Assembly (NCBI RefSeq): GCF_044792555.1
Contig: NZ_CP126239.1
Location: forward strand, 124,001-188,000
DNA from: Alicycliphilus denitrificans_A
GTDB lineage: Bacteria > Pseudomonadota > Gammaproteobacteria > Burkholderiales > Burkholderiaceae_C
Length of the DNA stretch: 64,000 nucleotides
Direction of reading: 5' to 3'
Shown: positions 16,663 through 25,586 of the stretch, one piece after another
How positions within the stretch are numbered: position 1 is the first letter of the stretch
Layout: the number at the start of each line of letters is the position of its first letter
The notes under the pieces: generated by a model
Told to the model about the DNA's origin: nothing
The model's database searches: none
The model's input: the letters and a program-made list of their open reading frames with translations, nothing else
Translations under genes and position numbers: made by a program

Positions 16663-16743
16663 ATGCACAAACCATCGCGCTATGTGTTCCGTCCTGCCCG
16701 GCCAGCACCCGCGTTGCTGCGCCGTATCTGGGCATGGTTCTAA
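16663..16743 (+). CDS. Putative SOS-controlled micropeptide (26 residues)
   Basis: ATG at 16663 to TAA at 16741-16743. It encodes a very basic, aromatic-rich peptide that begins MHKPSRYVFRPARP and ends LLRRIWAWF. It faces away from polB and lies 26 bp after the LexA box. The upstream AGA-type ribosome site is weak. The length is below usual gene-call limits. The amphipathic cationic composition and SOS position are reminiscent of small SOS peptides, but no family is recognised. It could be chance. Confidence 0.4.
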   Translation: MHKPSRYVFRPARPAPALLRRIWAWF

Positions 16744-17102
16744 GCCGGCACCACAGCGCTGTGAAGGCATGCCTCCGCAGGCCACCACAATGCCCTAAAT
16801 GCTCCCCGCTACCAGGTCCACCAGTACTTAGCCTGCGGAAACTCAAGGGTGCGCACTGTCTGTGCCGACAGCTTGAGGCTGATCTGAGTCACTTACAGTC
16901 CAATGCCTGAGCGGCAGCACCAACTGTTGAACGACGCCGGTTTGGAACAGCCGCTTCGCCCTCGGTAGCGACCTCTCGATTGCGCGGTCCGCCGCGTACC
17001 CACATGGAAGACCTCCATCGTCGGCCGCGTCGCGGTTACCTGTCTTGACGCAGATTAGCGTCGAGAACGATGGCCGCAATTCCCCTCGACCTCTTCGCCC
17101 CA
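16744..17102. other. Stretch with no convincing gene between the polB regulatory region and the Nmad-like gene
   Basis: An 87-codon minus-strand frame (16843-17106) spans most of this stretch, but I see no domain or coding signal in it. Nothing else was found. Confidence 0.45.
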
Positions 17103-18083
17103 TCACACCAAAGCAATCACTCGGCTCCTAAACTCATCAGCACTGATGCCCGCTTCCGCGAGCTTCCTCGTTAAGTTGATGTGCGGATGCGCCGTACCAC
17201 GATACGAGGTACGCAGACCCCGGGTTACGCCAAGGTCATCGAAGACAGCTGCTCGAAGTTCCATAATCCTGGCGCCTCCATCCGAAATCCAAATCTCATT
17301 CTTGGCCCCGTGCTGAGCGACTGCAACACGCAATGGCCTCTTCATGTTGAACTTTGACCGGGCAGGATCGAACACGATATATGGGCTGTCCGCGCGCTCA
17401 TGCCAATCAACGGGATGCCCTGGGGGGAAGCGCTCATGCCGCACGCATTGATCGCGATTGTCATAGGTGACCAAGACGTTCAAATGGTTGCGGAACCGAC
17501 GAAGCTCGTCACTTGTGCTGTCGCTCCACACCTCACGTCGCCTGTCTTCAATTCGGACTCCTACCGTCCCAACACCTGCATAAAAGTATTCAGTGTGCCC
17601 AGTGCATATCAGCCTTCTTGCGCAAAAATACAGGACGATATCGCCCGGATACAACTTCTCGCGCACGTTCGGCCGACACACGCCCCATGCTGCCAGCTCT
17701 GGGCGCCCGTCGTGGTACTCCGCACTGAAGAACGAAGGGTCGTCACCCCAGTCATAAACAGACCGCTCCGATCTGTATCGCTTTAATAGCTCCGCTAAAT
17801 CTGGGTACCGCGTGGCAGCATCATTGACAACGTCCCAAGCGCGCGTTGCGTTTGGCAAGACCTGCCGATACACACACACGTAGACGAGAGGGGCACGGTT
17901 TGGCCTTGCTCGCACCACCGTTTCTCTGGCCAATGATCGGCGGTTACGTCCTCTGCCTTCTGAACCTGTAACTTGAGCGGCGTCTGCGACGTAACTGGAT
18001 CGGGCCGGGACCGCGCTTTTCCGCTCCCTAATAGGACCACATGACGACATGCTGATTTTCCCTTTGGTTCTACCCGCCTGCAC
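17103..18083 (-). CDS. Nmad/PUA-like protein of unknown function (copy 1)
   Basis: The frame has 326 codons and the recognisable globular part begins near residue 66 (PLVYVCVYRQVLPNATRAWDVV). A PUA/EVE-like core reads AAWGVCRPNVREKLYPGDIVLYFCARR, then YFYAGVGTVGVRIEDRR. The CRP-x2-R...GD pattern resembles the CKP-x-IRR...GDW pattern of the Nmad2 protein at 28476, suggesting a nucleotide-modification-associated fold. The C-terminal region (GARIMELRAAVFDDLGVTRGLRTSYRG) is unrecognised. The first 60 or so residues are low complexity, so the true start may be internal. Base composition is lower in GC than its neighbours, a sign of separate acquisition. Confidence 0.6.
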   Translation of the reverse strand: MQAGRTKGKISMSSCGPIRERKSAVPARSSYVADAAQVTGSEGRGRNRRSLARETVVRARPNRAPLVYVCVYRQVLPNATRAWDVVNDAATRYPDLAELLKRYRSERSVYDWGDDPSFFSAEYHDGRPELAAWGVCRPNVREKLYPGDIVLYFCARRLICTGHTEYFYAGVGTVGVRIEDRRREVWSDSTSDELRRFRNHLNVLVTYDNRDQCVRHERFPPGHPVDWHERADSPYIVFDPARSKFNMKRPLRVAVAQHGAKNEIWISDGGARIMELRAAVFDDLGVTRGLRTSYRGTAHPHINLTRKLAEAGISADEFRSRVIALV

Positions 18084-18845
18084 AAGCAGAGCACCTCTCG
18101 GTGTGTGAATTTCAAGGCCAATTTGGTTCGCAGAATAGCGCGCTTACCAAACGTTGAAATGGTACCCAGTGTTTCTGATCATGGCGCAGAGCCGCAAGTC
18201 CGGGAGGGGAGCGCTTTTCTTTTTTTGCCGTTTAGCGCTAGTAGGTCGCATCCCTTTGACTGGCCGCAACCGCTGCTGAGTCGGCTGTGCGGCAGGTCTG
18301 CTTCAGGCTGGTTGCGGTCAGTCGGTCTCGAGCATCGACTGACCGCTTGCACTGCAAGCGGAAATTGCGACGCGGCAAACGTATGCAAATCGAGAGCGCG
18401 CGGGCCCGAAGTGCTCCAGACCCCCTTGCGGGCCGCCGTTATCGCTCGCTTCGATTGATTTCAAGCGATGGCCTCAGGTCGGCGGCCGAGTTCAACCCGC
18501 GCGAGGCGAGCGTCCACCATTTTGGGAAGGAATCGCAGCGTCGATCGACGGAGAAGAGTGCGGGCGCACCCTCGGCGATCGAAACCCATCAAGCGGGGGA
18601 GAAAAGTCGCAGTGATGGCCATCCGTTCCGCCAATGTATCGCCGGCATCCTCCTTGGCATCAAGCAGCACCACGCTTCGCTCGGGGATTTGCGGGTTTCT
18701 GTCCCGGACCGGGTCGGGTGGCGCTCGGAATAGGGGAAAAGCAAGGCGCTTGTCTTCACGGCTGCGATGCTCACTGGAATGATCGTCTTCGAAGGCATTG
18801 AGCGTCGCAAGTCGCTGCGTGCAGAACCCGCGATCTAACACAGGC
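18084..18845. other. Gene-poor stretch with two adjacent palindromes
   Basis: About 760 bases without a convincing gene. Two perfect inverted repeats overlap by a few bases: 11-bp arms at 18314-18324 / 18336-18346, and 8-bp arms at 18344-18351 / 18353-18360. They lie downstream of clcA and upstream of the Nmad-like gene (both minus strand), so they may terminate or regulate. A 143-codon minus-strand frame (18461-18892) was not accepted as a gene. Confidence 0.5.
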
Positions 18846-20210
18846 TCAGGGATTCGGCTTCTGCGCCATCGGCGATTCGATCGGATTTCCATAGAGCGGT
18901 CGGGCGCCGAATTGTGTGCTGATGGCGTAGGCCACGCCGCAGGCCAGCATCACTGGAACGGTGAGCTGGAATTGATTTGTCATCTCCAGCACCATCACGA
19001 TCGCCATCAGCGGCGCATGGGTGACTGCGGCCAGCACCGCCGCCATGCCGACCACCGCGAGCAGACGCGGATCGCCCACCCATGCCGCCGGCAACCAGAG
19101 CGCTGCCACTTGGGCCAAGACACTTCCAGCGGTCGCCCCGACGAAAAGCGATGGCGTGAACACACCGCCGATCGCGCCGCTGCCAGAACTCAGTGTCGTC
19201 GCCACCACTTTTGCGAGCAGCACCCACGCGAGCCATTGCCAGGCGTGGTCACCGTGAAGCACCTGCGACACCACGCTGTAGCCATTGCCCCAGACCTGCG
19301 GCACCCAAGCCGACAACAGCCCCACGAGCAAGCCCCCGAGTCCGAGGCGCAGGACTGGCGTACGGATGCGCGCGAACCAGCTTCGCCCCAATTCGAGCAG
19401 CGCCAGCAACCCCCAGCCCAACCCGCCGAACAGCACGCCGGCGAGCAAGGCGATGCCGAGGCTCGTCGGTGCCATGACGACAGGCGGAACGTCGTAGAGC
19501 GGTTTGGGTTCGACCAGCCAGTAGATCAGTGAACTGGCCGTGGCCGACGCGATCAGCACTGGCGCGACCGTGTGGCGCGCGAGAAAACCGAGCGCCAGTT
19601 CCAGAACAAAGACAACGCCGGCGATGGGTGCGTGGTACGCCGACCCGATGCCTGCGGCGATGCCGCACACCAGCAGCGTGTTGCGTTGCTCCGGCGCCGT
19701 CGCGACGAGTCGTGCCAGCCGCGCACTGACCCAGGCAGCCAGTTGGATCATCGGCCCTTCGCGTCCGATGGAAGCGCCCGTGCCGACGGAAAAGAGCGAG
19801 GACACCGTGCGTGTCAACGTCGTTCGATCGTTCAGGTCGACTCTTCCGGCGCGCGCGGCATCGATGTAGTCGAGGTTCACCGCTCCGCCTGGCCCCCGCC
19901 TGGCCCAGACCGTTCCGCCTTGCAGGACCAGCCCTGCGATGAAGCCGCCGCCCGCGGTGCAGACCAGCGCGCGGTGCCAGGGCGACAACGACAACGCGGC
20001 TACGACCAGTCCGCCGCGTTGTCCGGTAGCCAGTTCTTCGACCCATTGCGTCAACCACCGGAAGCCCACGACGGCAGCCGCAGCGAGCGCGCCCGTCACG
20101 CCCGCCCACGACCAGACGCGCAGCGTCTTGGCGGCCGGCCCCATGCCCCACAACCGGGCAAGGCTGCGTTTCGCTGGCACTAATTCGTCGGGTTTTTCGT
20201 TGGCAGCCAC
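18846..20210 (-). CDS. CLC-family chloride channel or chloride/proton antiporter (copy 1)
   Basis: This 454-residue membrane protein has about ten hydrophobic segments. The hallmark GREGPMIQ is present, with the gating Glu, along with GSGAIGGVFTPSLFVGA, the GGxFxPS filter motif. The AGIGSAYHAPIAGVVFVLEL helix is typical of the family. The GTG start at 20210 lies inside the 3' end of yeiE (31-bp overlap), so the two are probably one operon. It would move chloride or a related anion across the inner membrane. No CBS domains follow. Copy 2 is one residue shorter through loss of one codon in a GCC repeat near 19946. Confidence 0.9.
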   Translation of the reverse strand: MAANEKPDELVPAKRSLARLWGMGPAAKTLRVWSWAGVTGALAAAAVVGFRWLTQWVEELATGQRGGLVVAALSLSPWHRALVCTAGGGFIAGLVLQGGTVWARRGPGGAVNLDYIDAARAGRVDLNDRTTLTRTVSSLFSVGTGASIGREGPMIQLAAWVSARLARLVATAPEQRNTLLVCGIAAGIGSAYHAPIAGVVFVLELALGFLARHTVAPVLIASATASSLIYWLVEPKPLYDVPPVVMAPTSLGIALLAGVLFGGLGWGLLALLELGRSWFARIRTPVLRLGLGGLLVGLLSAWVPQVWGNGYSVVSQVLHGDHAWQWLAWVLLAKVVATTLSSGSGAIGGVFTPSLFVGATAGSVLAQVAALWLPAAWVGDPRLLAVVGMAAVLAAVTHAPLMAIVMVLEMTNQFQLTVPVMLACGVAYAISTQFGARPLYGNPIESPMAQKPNP

Positions 20211-21130
20211 GGGGATTCCATTTCAAGACGCTCGCAGTGCGCCACAAAGCGCTGCAGGTTGCCCGAAAGGCGCTTTTTCTGATGGTGCACCAGATAGAAG
20301 CGGCGTGTCAGGCGAGGCAACGTGGTTCGCAGAATGACCAATCTGCCGAGCGTGACCAAGTCCTGCACCGCGCACAGCGACAGGCAGGCTAGCCCGAGGC
20401 CCTCGGCCGCGGCCTGCTTGATGGCCTCGGTGCTGCCCGGCTGCATGTCGCCGTTCAGGTGGTACAGGTGCGGCAGCAGCGCATGCTCCACCGCCTCGCG
20501 CGTTCCGGAGCCGGGTTCGCGAAGCAACCAACTCGCCTGACGCAAAGCCTTCAACGAGACGCGCGCCTGCGCACCGGGCTGCACCAGTGCATGCGTCGGT
20601 GCCGCCACGATGACCAGTTCGTCCTGCAGCCACGGCGAGACACGTAGCTCCGTTTCGTGGCACGGTCCCTCGATCAGACCGATGTCGACCTCCAGCCGCG
20701 CCACGGCGGCGGCGACGTCGCGCGTGTTGCCGATGACCACGTCCACCGTGGCACCGGGCCATGCCTTTCGGTAGGCCGCGACCAACGCCGGCAGCACGTA
20801 GTTGCCGATCGTCGTGCTGGCACCAACGCGAAGGCGCGTGACCAAGGGCTCGGTTGCAGGTCCCGTGCTGCCGAGCCCGAACCAGCTTTCGATCTCCTGC
20901 GCGCCGTCGAGCAAGGCCCTTGCCTGCGGAAGCAATGCACGACCGTTGTCGTTCAGAAGCAAGCGCTTGCCGATGCGGTCGAACAGTCGGGCGCCGAGCA
21001 GGCTTTCCAGCTCGTTCAGCGCACCGCTGGTCGCCGACTGCGACAGTGAGACCCGCTCTCCGGCGGCGGTGGTGCTGCCGGTGTCGGCCACGGCCGTGAA
21101 GATCAGGAGTTGACGCAATGTCAGACGCAT
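20180..21130 (-). CDS. yeiE: LysR-type regulator YeiE (copy 1)
   Basis: This 316-residue protein has an N-terminal winged helix (LTLRQLLIFTAVADTGSTTAAGERVSLSQSATSGALNELE), followed by the LysR effector domain. Features strongly shared with E. coli YeiE include STTIGNYVLPALVAAYR, VDIGLIEGPCHETEL and LLREPGSGTREAVEHALLPHL. YeiE activates yeiH and is linked to sulfite tolerance in enterics. Here it is divergent from yeiH across a 120-bp gap with a T-N11-A type palindrome at 21176-21192, the usual layout for a LysR regulator and its target. It is identical in copy 2. Confidence 0.92.
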   Translation of the reverse strand: MRLTLRQLLIFTAVADTGSTTAAGERVSLSQSATSGALNELESLLGARLFDRIGKRLLLNDNGRALLPQARALLDGAQEIESWFGLGSTGPATEPLVTRLRVGASTTIGNYVLPALVAAYRKAWPGATVDVVIGNTRDVAAAVARLEVDIGLIEGPCHETELRVSPWLQDELVIVAAPTHALVQPGAQARVSLKALRQASWLLREPGSGTREAVEHALLPHLYHLNGDMQPGSTEAIKQAAAEGLGLACLSLCAVQDLVTLGRLVILRTTLPRLTRRFYLVHHQKKRLSGNLQRFVAHCERLEMESPWLPTKNPTN

Positions 21131-21175
21131 CCAAACGCTTTCGTTACCTGTTCGACGACTAGGTTATAGCGGAAG

Positions 21176-21192
21176 TATCCGTTTGCCGGATA
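21176..21192. promoter_or_regulatory. Candidate YeiE operator in the yeiE-yeiH gap
   Basis: A perfect inverted repeat, TATCCG-N5-CGGATA, lies between the divergent genes. It has T-N11-A spacing inside it, as LysR boxes do. The same site is at 48387-48403. Confidence 0.6.
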
Positions 21193-21250
21193 GATCGCAT
21201 CGGTTCAAAGTTCGTCCATGCCTTCCGAAAACGACGCGATGGAGAAAACG

Positions 21251-22371
21251 ATGCACACCGCCACCCTTACCGCTCAACCGATGCGCACCCCTGCTGGCAT
21301 GCAGCGTGTGCGCCAGTTGGCTCCCGGCCTCGCACTGACGGGTGTCCTGGCATTCGCGTCGATCCAGCTGGGCAAGATCGGCTGGCTGCAATCCAACGGC
21401 ATCAGCGCCCTGACCCTGGCCATCGTGCTGGGCATGGTGGTCGGCAATACCGTCTACCCCCGCATCGGCGCCACGGCCGGCGCCGGCGTGACCTTCTCCA
21501 AGGCCAGCCTGCTGCGCCTGGGCATCATCCTGTACGGCCTGCGCCTGACCTTCCAGGACATCGGCGACGTCGGCTGGACTGGCGTCGCGATCGACGCGAC
21601 GGTGCTGTGCAGCACTTTCGGCCTAGCCTGCTTCCTCGGCACGCGGGTGTTCGGCCTCGACCGCAAGACGGCCATGCTGATCGGCGCCGGCAGTTCGATC
21701 TGCGGCGCGGCGGCGGTGATGGCGGCCGAACCCGTCGTGCGCGGCCGCGCCGAGCAGGTGATGGTCGCGGTGGCCACGGTGGTGGTGTTCGGGACGCTGG
21801 CGATCTTCCTGTATCCGGTGCTGTATCACCTGATCGCGCAATACCGGCTGTTCGACCTGTCGCCGACCGCCTACGGCGTGTTCGCTGGCTCGACGATCCA
21901 TGAAGTGGCACAGGTGGTCGCTGCCGGTCGTGCCGTCGGCGAGCAGGCCGCGAACACCGCCGTCATCGCCAAGATGGTTCGCGTGATGATGCTGGCGCCG
22001 TTTCTCATCATCCTGTCGGCTTATCTCTCCCGCTCCGCTGCCAGGGACGCGGATGCGGTCGATCGCGAAGCGAAGTGGAAGACAAGGCCTCGCCACGCGG
22101 CGGCATCGTGATTCCCTGGTTTGCCCTCGGGTTCGTGGCGATCGCCGGGCTCAACTCGCTCGCTGTGCTGCCCCACGCGGTGGTGAGGCAGGTGATCGAC
22201 ATCGACACGGTGCTGCTGGCGATGGCCATGGCCGGGCTCGGCTTGACGACGCACGTCTCGGCCCTCCGCAAGGCCGGCATCAAGCCGCTGGCGCTGGCGG
22301 CCGTGCTCTTCGTCTGGCTGGTGTGCGGCGGCTTCGCCATCAACGCGGGCATCACGTCGCTTCTGAATTGA
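21251..22371 (+). pseudogene. yeiH: YeiH (UPF0324) membrane protein, frameshifted (copy 1)
   Basis: The start was set at the ATG at 21251, because GGAG lies at 21241-21244; an upstream ATG at 21218 is less likely. The protein is a multi-span UPF0324 transporter (LGIILYGLRLTFQDIGDVGW, AGSSICGAAAVMAAEPVV, GVFAGSTIHEVAQVVAAG). A 5-base repeat of GCGAA near 22066, absent in copy 2, shifts the frame so that translation would stop at 22111. The remaining transmembrane part runs to 22371. Copy 2 is intact. YeiH is regulated by YeiE and is a candidate sulfite exporter. Confidence 0.88.
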
Positions 22372-22383
22372 CAGGGCGGACCT

Positions 22384-22411
22384 GGAATAAATCGGCTCCG
22401 CCATTCGTCCA
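22384..22411 (+). promoter_or_regulatory. ECF-sigma-type promoter for the module B redox operon (copy 1)
   Basis: GGAATA (22384-22389), 16 bp, then CGTCCA (22406-22411). Same elements and spacing as 2965-2992 and 32258-32285. It lies 27 bp before the start of the first propeller gene, just after the yeiH stop. Confidence 0.72.
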
Positions 22412-22437
22412 CCCCTCCAGACCACCGAAAGATCCTC

Positions 22438-23490
22438 ATGAAACTCCGTGCCCTCGCACTCTCGCTGTGCCTCGCCCTCTCGACACTCGCCTCGATTCCT
22501 TCGGCAGCTTCGGCACAACCTGCACCTGTCGCTGCATCCGCAAGCGCGACGCAGCGCTGGACCTTCGACGGCGCCATCCGCAACAACTCGCTGGCGCTCA
22601 GCCCGGACGAGGGCACGGCCGTGGTGTCGTACAGCGAACGCCCGGACGTCGTCGTCTACGACCTGAAGGCGGGCAAGGTGCGCGCGGTGCTGAACGGCTT
22701 CGTGACGCCGCGCAACATCGTGTTCGCGCCGTCGGGCGAATTCTTCTATGTCTCGGACAGCAGCCTGGGCACCGTGGCCAAGATCGCCACTTCCAGCCTG
22801 ACGACGGTCGGCACCTTGCCCGCAGGCCCCGGCGCCTTCGGCACCGTGCTGAGCAAGGACGGCGCCACGATGTACGTGAACAACCAGGCAGCCAGCACCG
22901 TCACGCGCTTCGATCTCGCGAGCGGCGAGCCGCGTGCCGTCATCACGGGCTTCGCGCAGCCGCGCCAGGGCGTGCGCCTGAGTCCCGACGGATCGGCCTT
23001 GTACGTCACCAACTTCATGGGCGACAAGATCACCATCGTGAACACGGCGACCAACAAGATCGACGGGGAGATCACCGGCTTCAACAAGCTGCGCGCGATC
23101 TCGGTCACCGCCGATGGCAAGACCCTCTTCGCGGCGAACAGCGGCAGCAACACCATCGCGGTCGTCGACCTGGACAAGCGCGCCATCGATTCGACGATCG
23201 CCGTCGGCAAGGACCCGTACGGCGCGGCGCTGTCGCCCGATGGCCAGCGCATCTACGCCGGCAACCTGGGCGACAACTCGCTCTCCGTCATCGACGTCGC
23301 GAGCAGGAGCGTGGTCGCCACCATCACGGGTTTCAAGGAGCCGCGGCAGGCGATCGTCTTCACGCGCGACGGCAGGACGGCCTATGTGCTGAATGAAGAC
23401 CTGGGCCTGGCCAAGGTGGACCTGGCGAGCAACCGGGTGGAGGCGACGCTGGCTGCGCCGGCGGCGAAGATGCAGAAGGCCGCACCATGA
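22438..23490 (+). CDS. Exported YVTN/beta-propeller protein (copy 1)
   Basis: This 350-residue protein has a Sec signal (MKLRALALSLCLALSTLASI, cleavage near ASA, residue 26). About seven propeller repeats follow, for example NNSLALSPDEGTAVVSYSER, LSPDGSALYVTNFMGDKITI and LSPDGQRIYAGNLGDNSLSV. It is periplasmic and probably a binding or scaffold protein, with no catalytic residues visible. It opens the module B operon behind the ECF promoter and overlaps the acfC-like gene by 4 bp. Substrate is unknown, though the sulfur-oxyanion and redox context suggests a partner role for the molybdoenzyme or cytochrome downstream. Confidence 0.85.
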   Translation: MKLRALALSLCLALSTLASIPSAASAQPAPVAASASATQRWTFDGAIRNNSLALSPDEGTAVVSYSERPDVVVYDLKAGKVRAVLNGFVTPRNIVFAPSGEFFYVSDSSLGTVAKIATSSLTTVGTLPAGPGAFGTVLSKDGATMYVNNQAASTVTRFDLASGEPRAVITGFAQPRQGVRLSPDGSALYVTNFMGDKITIVNTATNKIDGEITGFNKLRAISVTADGKTLFAANSGSNTIAVVDLDKRAIDSTIAVGKDPYGAALSPDGQRIYAGNLGDNSLSVIDVASRSVVATITGFKEPRQAIVFTRDGRTAYVLNEDLGLAKVDLASNRVEATLAAPAAKMQKAAP

Positions 23491-24269
23491 AGTGGGTGTC
23501 GCGAAGAATTGCGGTCCATTTGCTGGCCTGCGCGTCCGCGATGCTGCTGGCAGTCGGTCCAGCCTGGGCCGGTTCAACGCTCAACGTCTATGGCCCGGGC
23601 GGTCCCGCTCCCGCCATGAAGGAGGCAGCCAAGACCTTCGGCGCGCTTCAAAACGTGGAAGTTAACGTTACAGCAGGCCCGACTCCCCAATGGGTAGAAA
23701 AGGCCAAACAGGATGCAGACGTCATTTACAGCGGCGCTGAAAACATGATGAGCGACTTTGCGAAGGCACTGCCCGGTGCGTTCGATCTGAAGGAAGCTGA
23801 ACCACTGTACCTGCGACCGTCCGCCATCCTCGTTCGCCCTGGAAATCCCAAGCGCATCCGGGGATTTCGCGACCTTCTGGCCCCGGGCATCAAGGTGATG
23901 GCCGTTGCGGGCGCCGGGCAGACCGGGTTGTGGGAGGACGTGGCCGGCCGTACGGGCGACATCGCCATCGTTCGCGCATTCCGCAAGAACCTGTTGTTGC
24001 CCGAAGCCGCCAACAGTGCGGAGGCGCGTCAACGCTGGACCCAGGAGCCTGACATCGACGCCTGGTTGATCTGGAACATCTGGCAGGTGTCCAACCCCGA
24101 TCTGGCGCAACTGGTGGAGATGGATGAACCCTTCCGCATTTACCGAGACGTTGGCGTCGTCATCACCCATCGCGGCGGGGCAGCGCCTCAGGCGAAAGCG
24201 TTCGTGGACTACCTGAAATCGCCTGCTGGACAAGCAATCTTCGCAAAGTGGGGTTGGAAGACACCCTGA
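23487..24269 (+). CDS. acfC: AcfC-family periplasmic oxyanion-binding protein (copy 1, intact)
   Basis: This 260-residue protein has a Sec signal (LLACASAMLLAVGPAWA). The mature protein starts STLNVYGPGGPAPAMKEAAK, the hallmark of AcfC-type type-2 periplasmic binding proteins. Further matches are YLRPSAILVRPGNPKRI, GLWEDVAGRTGDIAIVRAFRKN, DIDAWLIWNIWQVSNPD and FVDYLKSPAGQAIFAKWGW. Family members relate to sulfate/molybdate-binding proteins and at least one has been linked to sulfate. No ABC permease lies nearby, so it may be a sensor or chaperone for oxyanions rather than a transporter part. Copy 2 has an extra A that breaks the frame. Confidence 0.85.
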   Translation: MKWVSRRIAVHLLACASAMLLAVGPAWAGSTLNVYGPGGPAPAMKEAAKTFGALQNVEVNVTAGPTPQWVEKAKQDADVIYSGAENMMSDFAKALPGAFDLKEAEPLYLRPSAILVRPGNPKRIRGFRDLLAPGIKVMAVAGAGQTGLWEDVAGRTGDIAIVRAFRKNLLLPEAANSAEARQRWTQEPDIDAWLIWNIWQVSNPDLAQLVEMDEPFRIYRDVGVVITHRGGAAPQAKAFVDYLKSPAGQAIFAKWGWKTP

Positions 24270-24306
24270 ATCGCCGCTGTATTTATCTAACAAATGGAGA
24301 CAACCC

Positions 24307-25577
24307 ATGAGATCAGGTCGCGAAACCGTACCCACCGCGCAGCAAGACGCCCAGCGCGCTTCATCCCGTCGGCGCTTCGTCCAGAGCGCCGGTCTTCTCG
24401 CGCTGGGTGCGTCGCCGCTTGCCGCGCTGGCGGCCGGTCGCGAACCGGTGACGGCGTAACCTTTGCAGACGGACCGCGGCCGCTGGTGACCTACCCGCAG
24501 AAGCGCCCGCTGATCCGCGTGACGACGCGGCCACCGCACCTCGAGACCCCGTTCTCGGTCTTCAACGAAGGGCCGATCACTGCCAACGACGCCTTCTTCG
24601 TGCGTTACCACCTGGCCAACATCCCGCTGGCGGTCGACCCTGCCACCTACCGGCTCACCGTCAAGGGAAAGGTCAACACGCCGTTGAATCTGTCGCTGGC
24701 CGAACTGAAGGCATTGGCCGAGCCGGTGGAGGTGGTGGCGGTCAACCAGTGCTCCGGCAACAGCCGCGGGTACTCGTCGCCTCGCGTCTTCGGCGCCCAG
24801 CTCGCCAATGGCGCGATGGGCAACGCCCGCTGGGTCGGCGTGCCGCTGCGCAAGGTGCTCGAGAAGGCGGGGGTGGCCGCAGGTGCGCGGCAGGTGACCT
24901 TCAACGGCCTCGATACGCCGGTGCTGCCCGCCACCTCGGACTTCCGCAAGGCGCTGGACATCGAACACGCGCTGCAGGATGAACCGATGCTCGCGTGGGA
25001 CATGAATGGCAAGGACCTTCCGTTCCTCAACGGCTACCCGGTCAAGCTCATCGTGCCGGGCTACTTCGGTACCTACTGGGTCAAGCATCTCTCGGAAATC
25101 GAGGTCATCGACCATGTGTTCGACGGCCATGACGCGCTGTTCATGACGACCGCCTACCGCGTGCCCGACAACGACTGCCAGTGCGTGGCACCGGGTTCCG
25201 CAGCGGCGAAGACGCGGCCGATCTCGACGCTGCCCGTGCGCAGCTTCATCACCAGCGTCCAGGCCGGTGGCATCCTGCCCTCCGCCCGATCGATCGAACT
25301 CAAGGGCATCGCCTTCGATGCCGGTGCCGGCATCAAGACGGTGGAGGTCTCCATCGACGGCGGCCAGAGCTGGAAGGCGGCGACGCTCGGCCAGGATCTG
25401 GGGCGCTTCTCCTTTCGTGAATGGCGGGCGCCGGTGAGCTTCGCGAAGAAGGGCCGAGCCGTGCTCATGGTCCGCGCGACCAACCAGAAGGGCGAAGGCC
25501 AGCCTGCCACGGTGGACTGGAATCCGGCGGGTTACCGCCGCCATGTGGTCGAGTCCACGCCGGTCACCATCGCCTGA
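24307..25577 (+). pseudogene. SorT/SoxC-like sulfite-oxidase-type molybdoenzyme, frameshifted (copy 1)
   Basis: The ATG at 24307 opens a Tat signal (SSRRRFVQSAGLLALGASPLAAL). A missing C near 24441 relative to copy 2 causes a stop at about 24459. The catalytic domain continues in the -1 frame to 25577: FFVRYHLANIP, the Mo-ligand Cys in NQCSGNSRGYSSP, GNARWVGVPLRKVLEKAG and the C-terminal Ig-like domain VSIDGGQSWKAATL. Copy 2 (51514-52785) is intact with 423 residues. It probably oxidises sulfite or a related S-oxyanion and passes electrons to the diheme cytochrome downstream. Confidence 0.88.
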
Positions 25578-25586
25578 GGACGCGCC

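Noticed and set aside
16843..17106. 87-codon minus-strand frame next to the Nmad-like gene
   Set aside because: No recognisable domain, atypical composition and no ribosome site. It overlaps the neighbour's end only by chance.
18461..18892. 143-codon minus-strand frame after clcA
   Set aside because: No start signal, no domain, and a plus-strand frame of similar quality covers the same bases. Kept as a gene-poor stretch.
18846..20210. Fluoride-type CLC for the first CLC gene
   Set aside because: It has GREGP and GGVFTPS motifs of chloride-type CLCs and no riboswitch upstream. Only the 35928 gene has the CLC-F marks.
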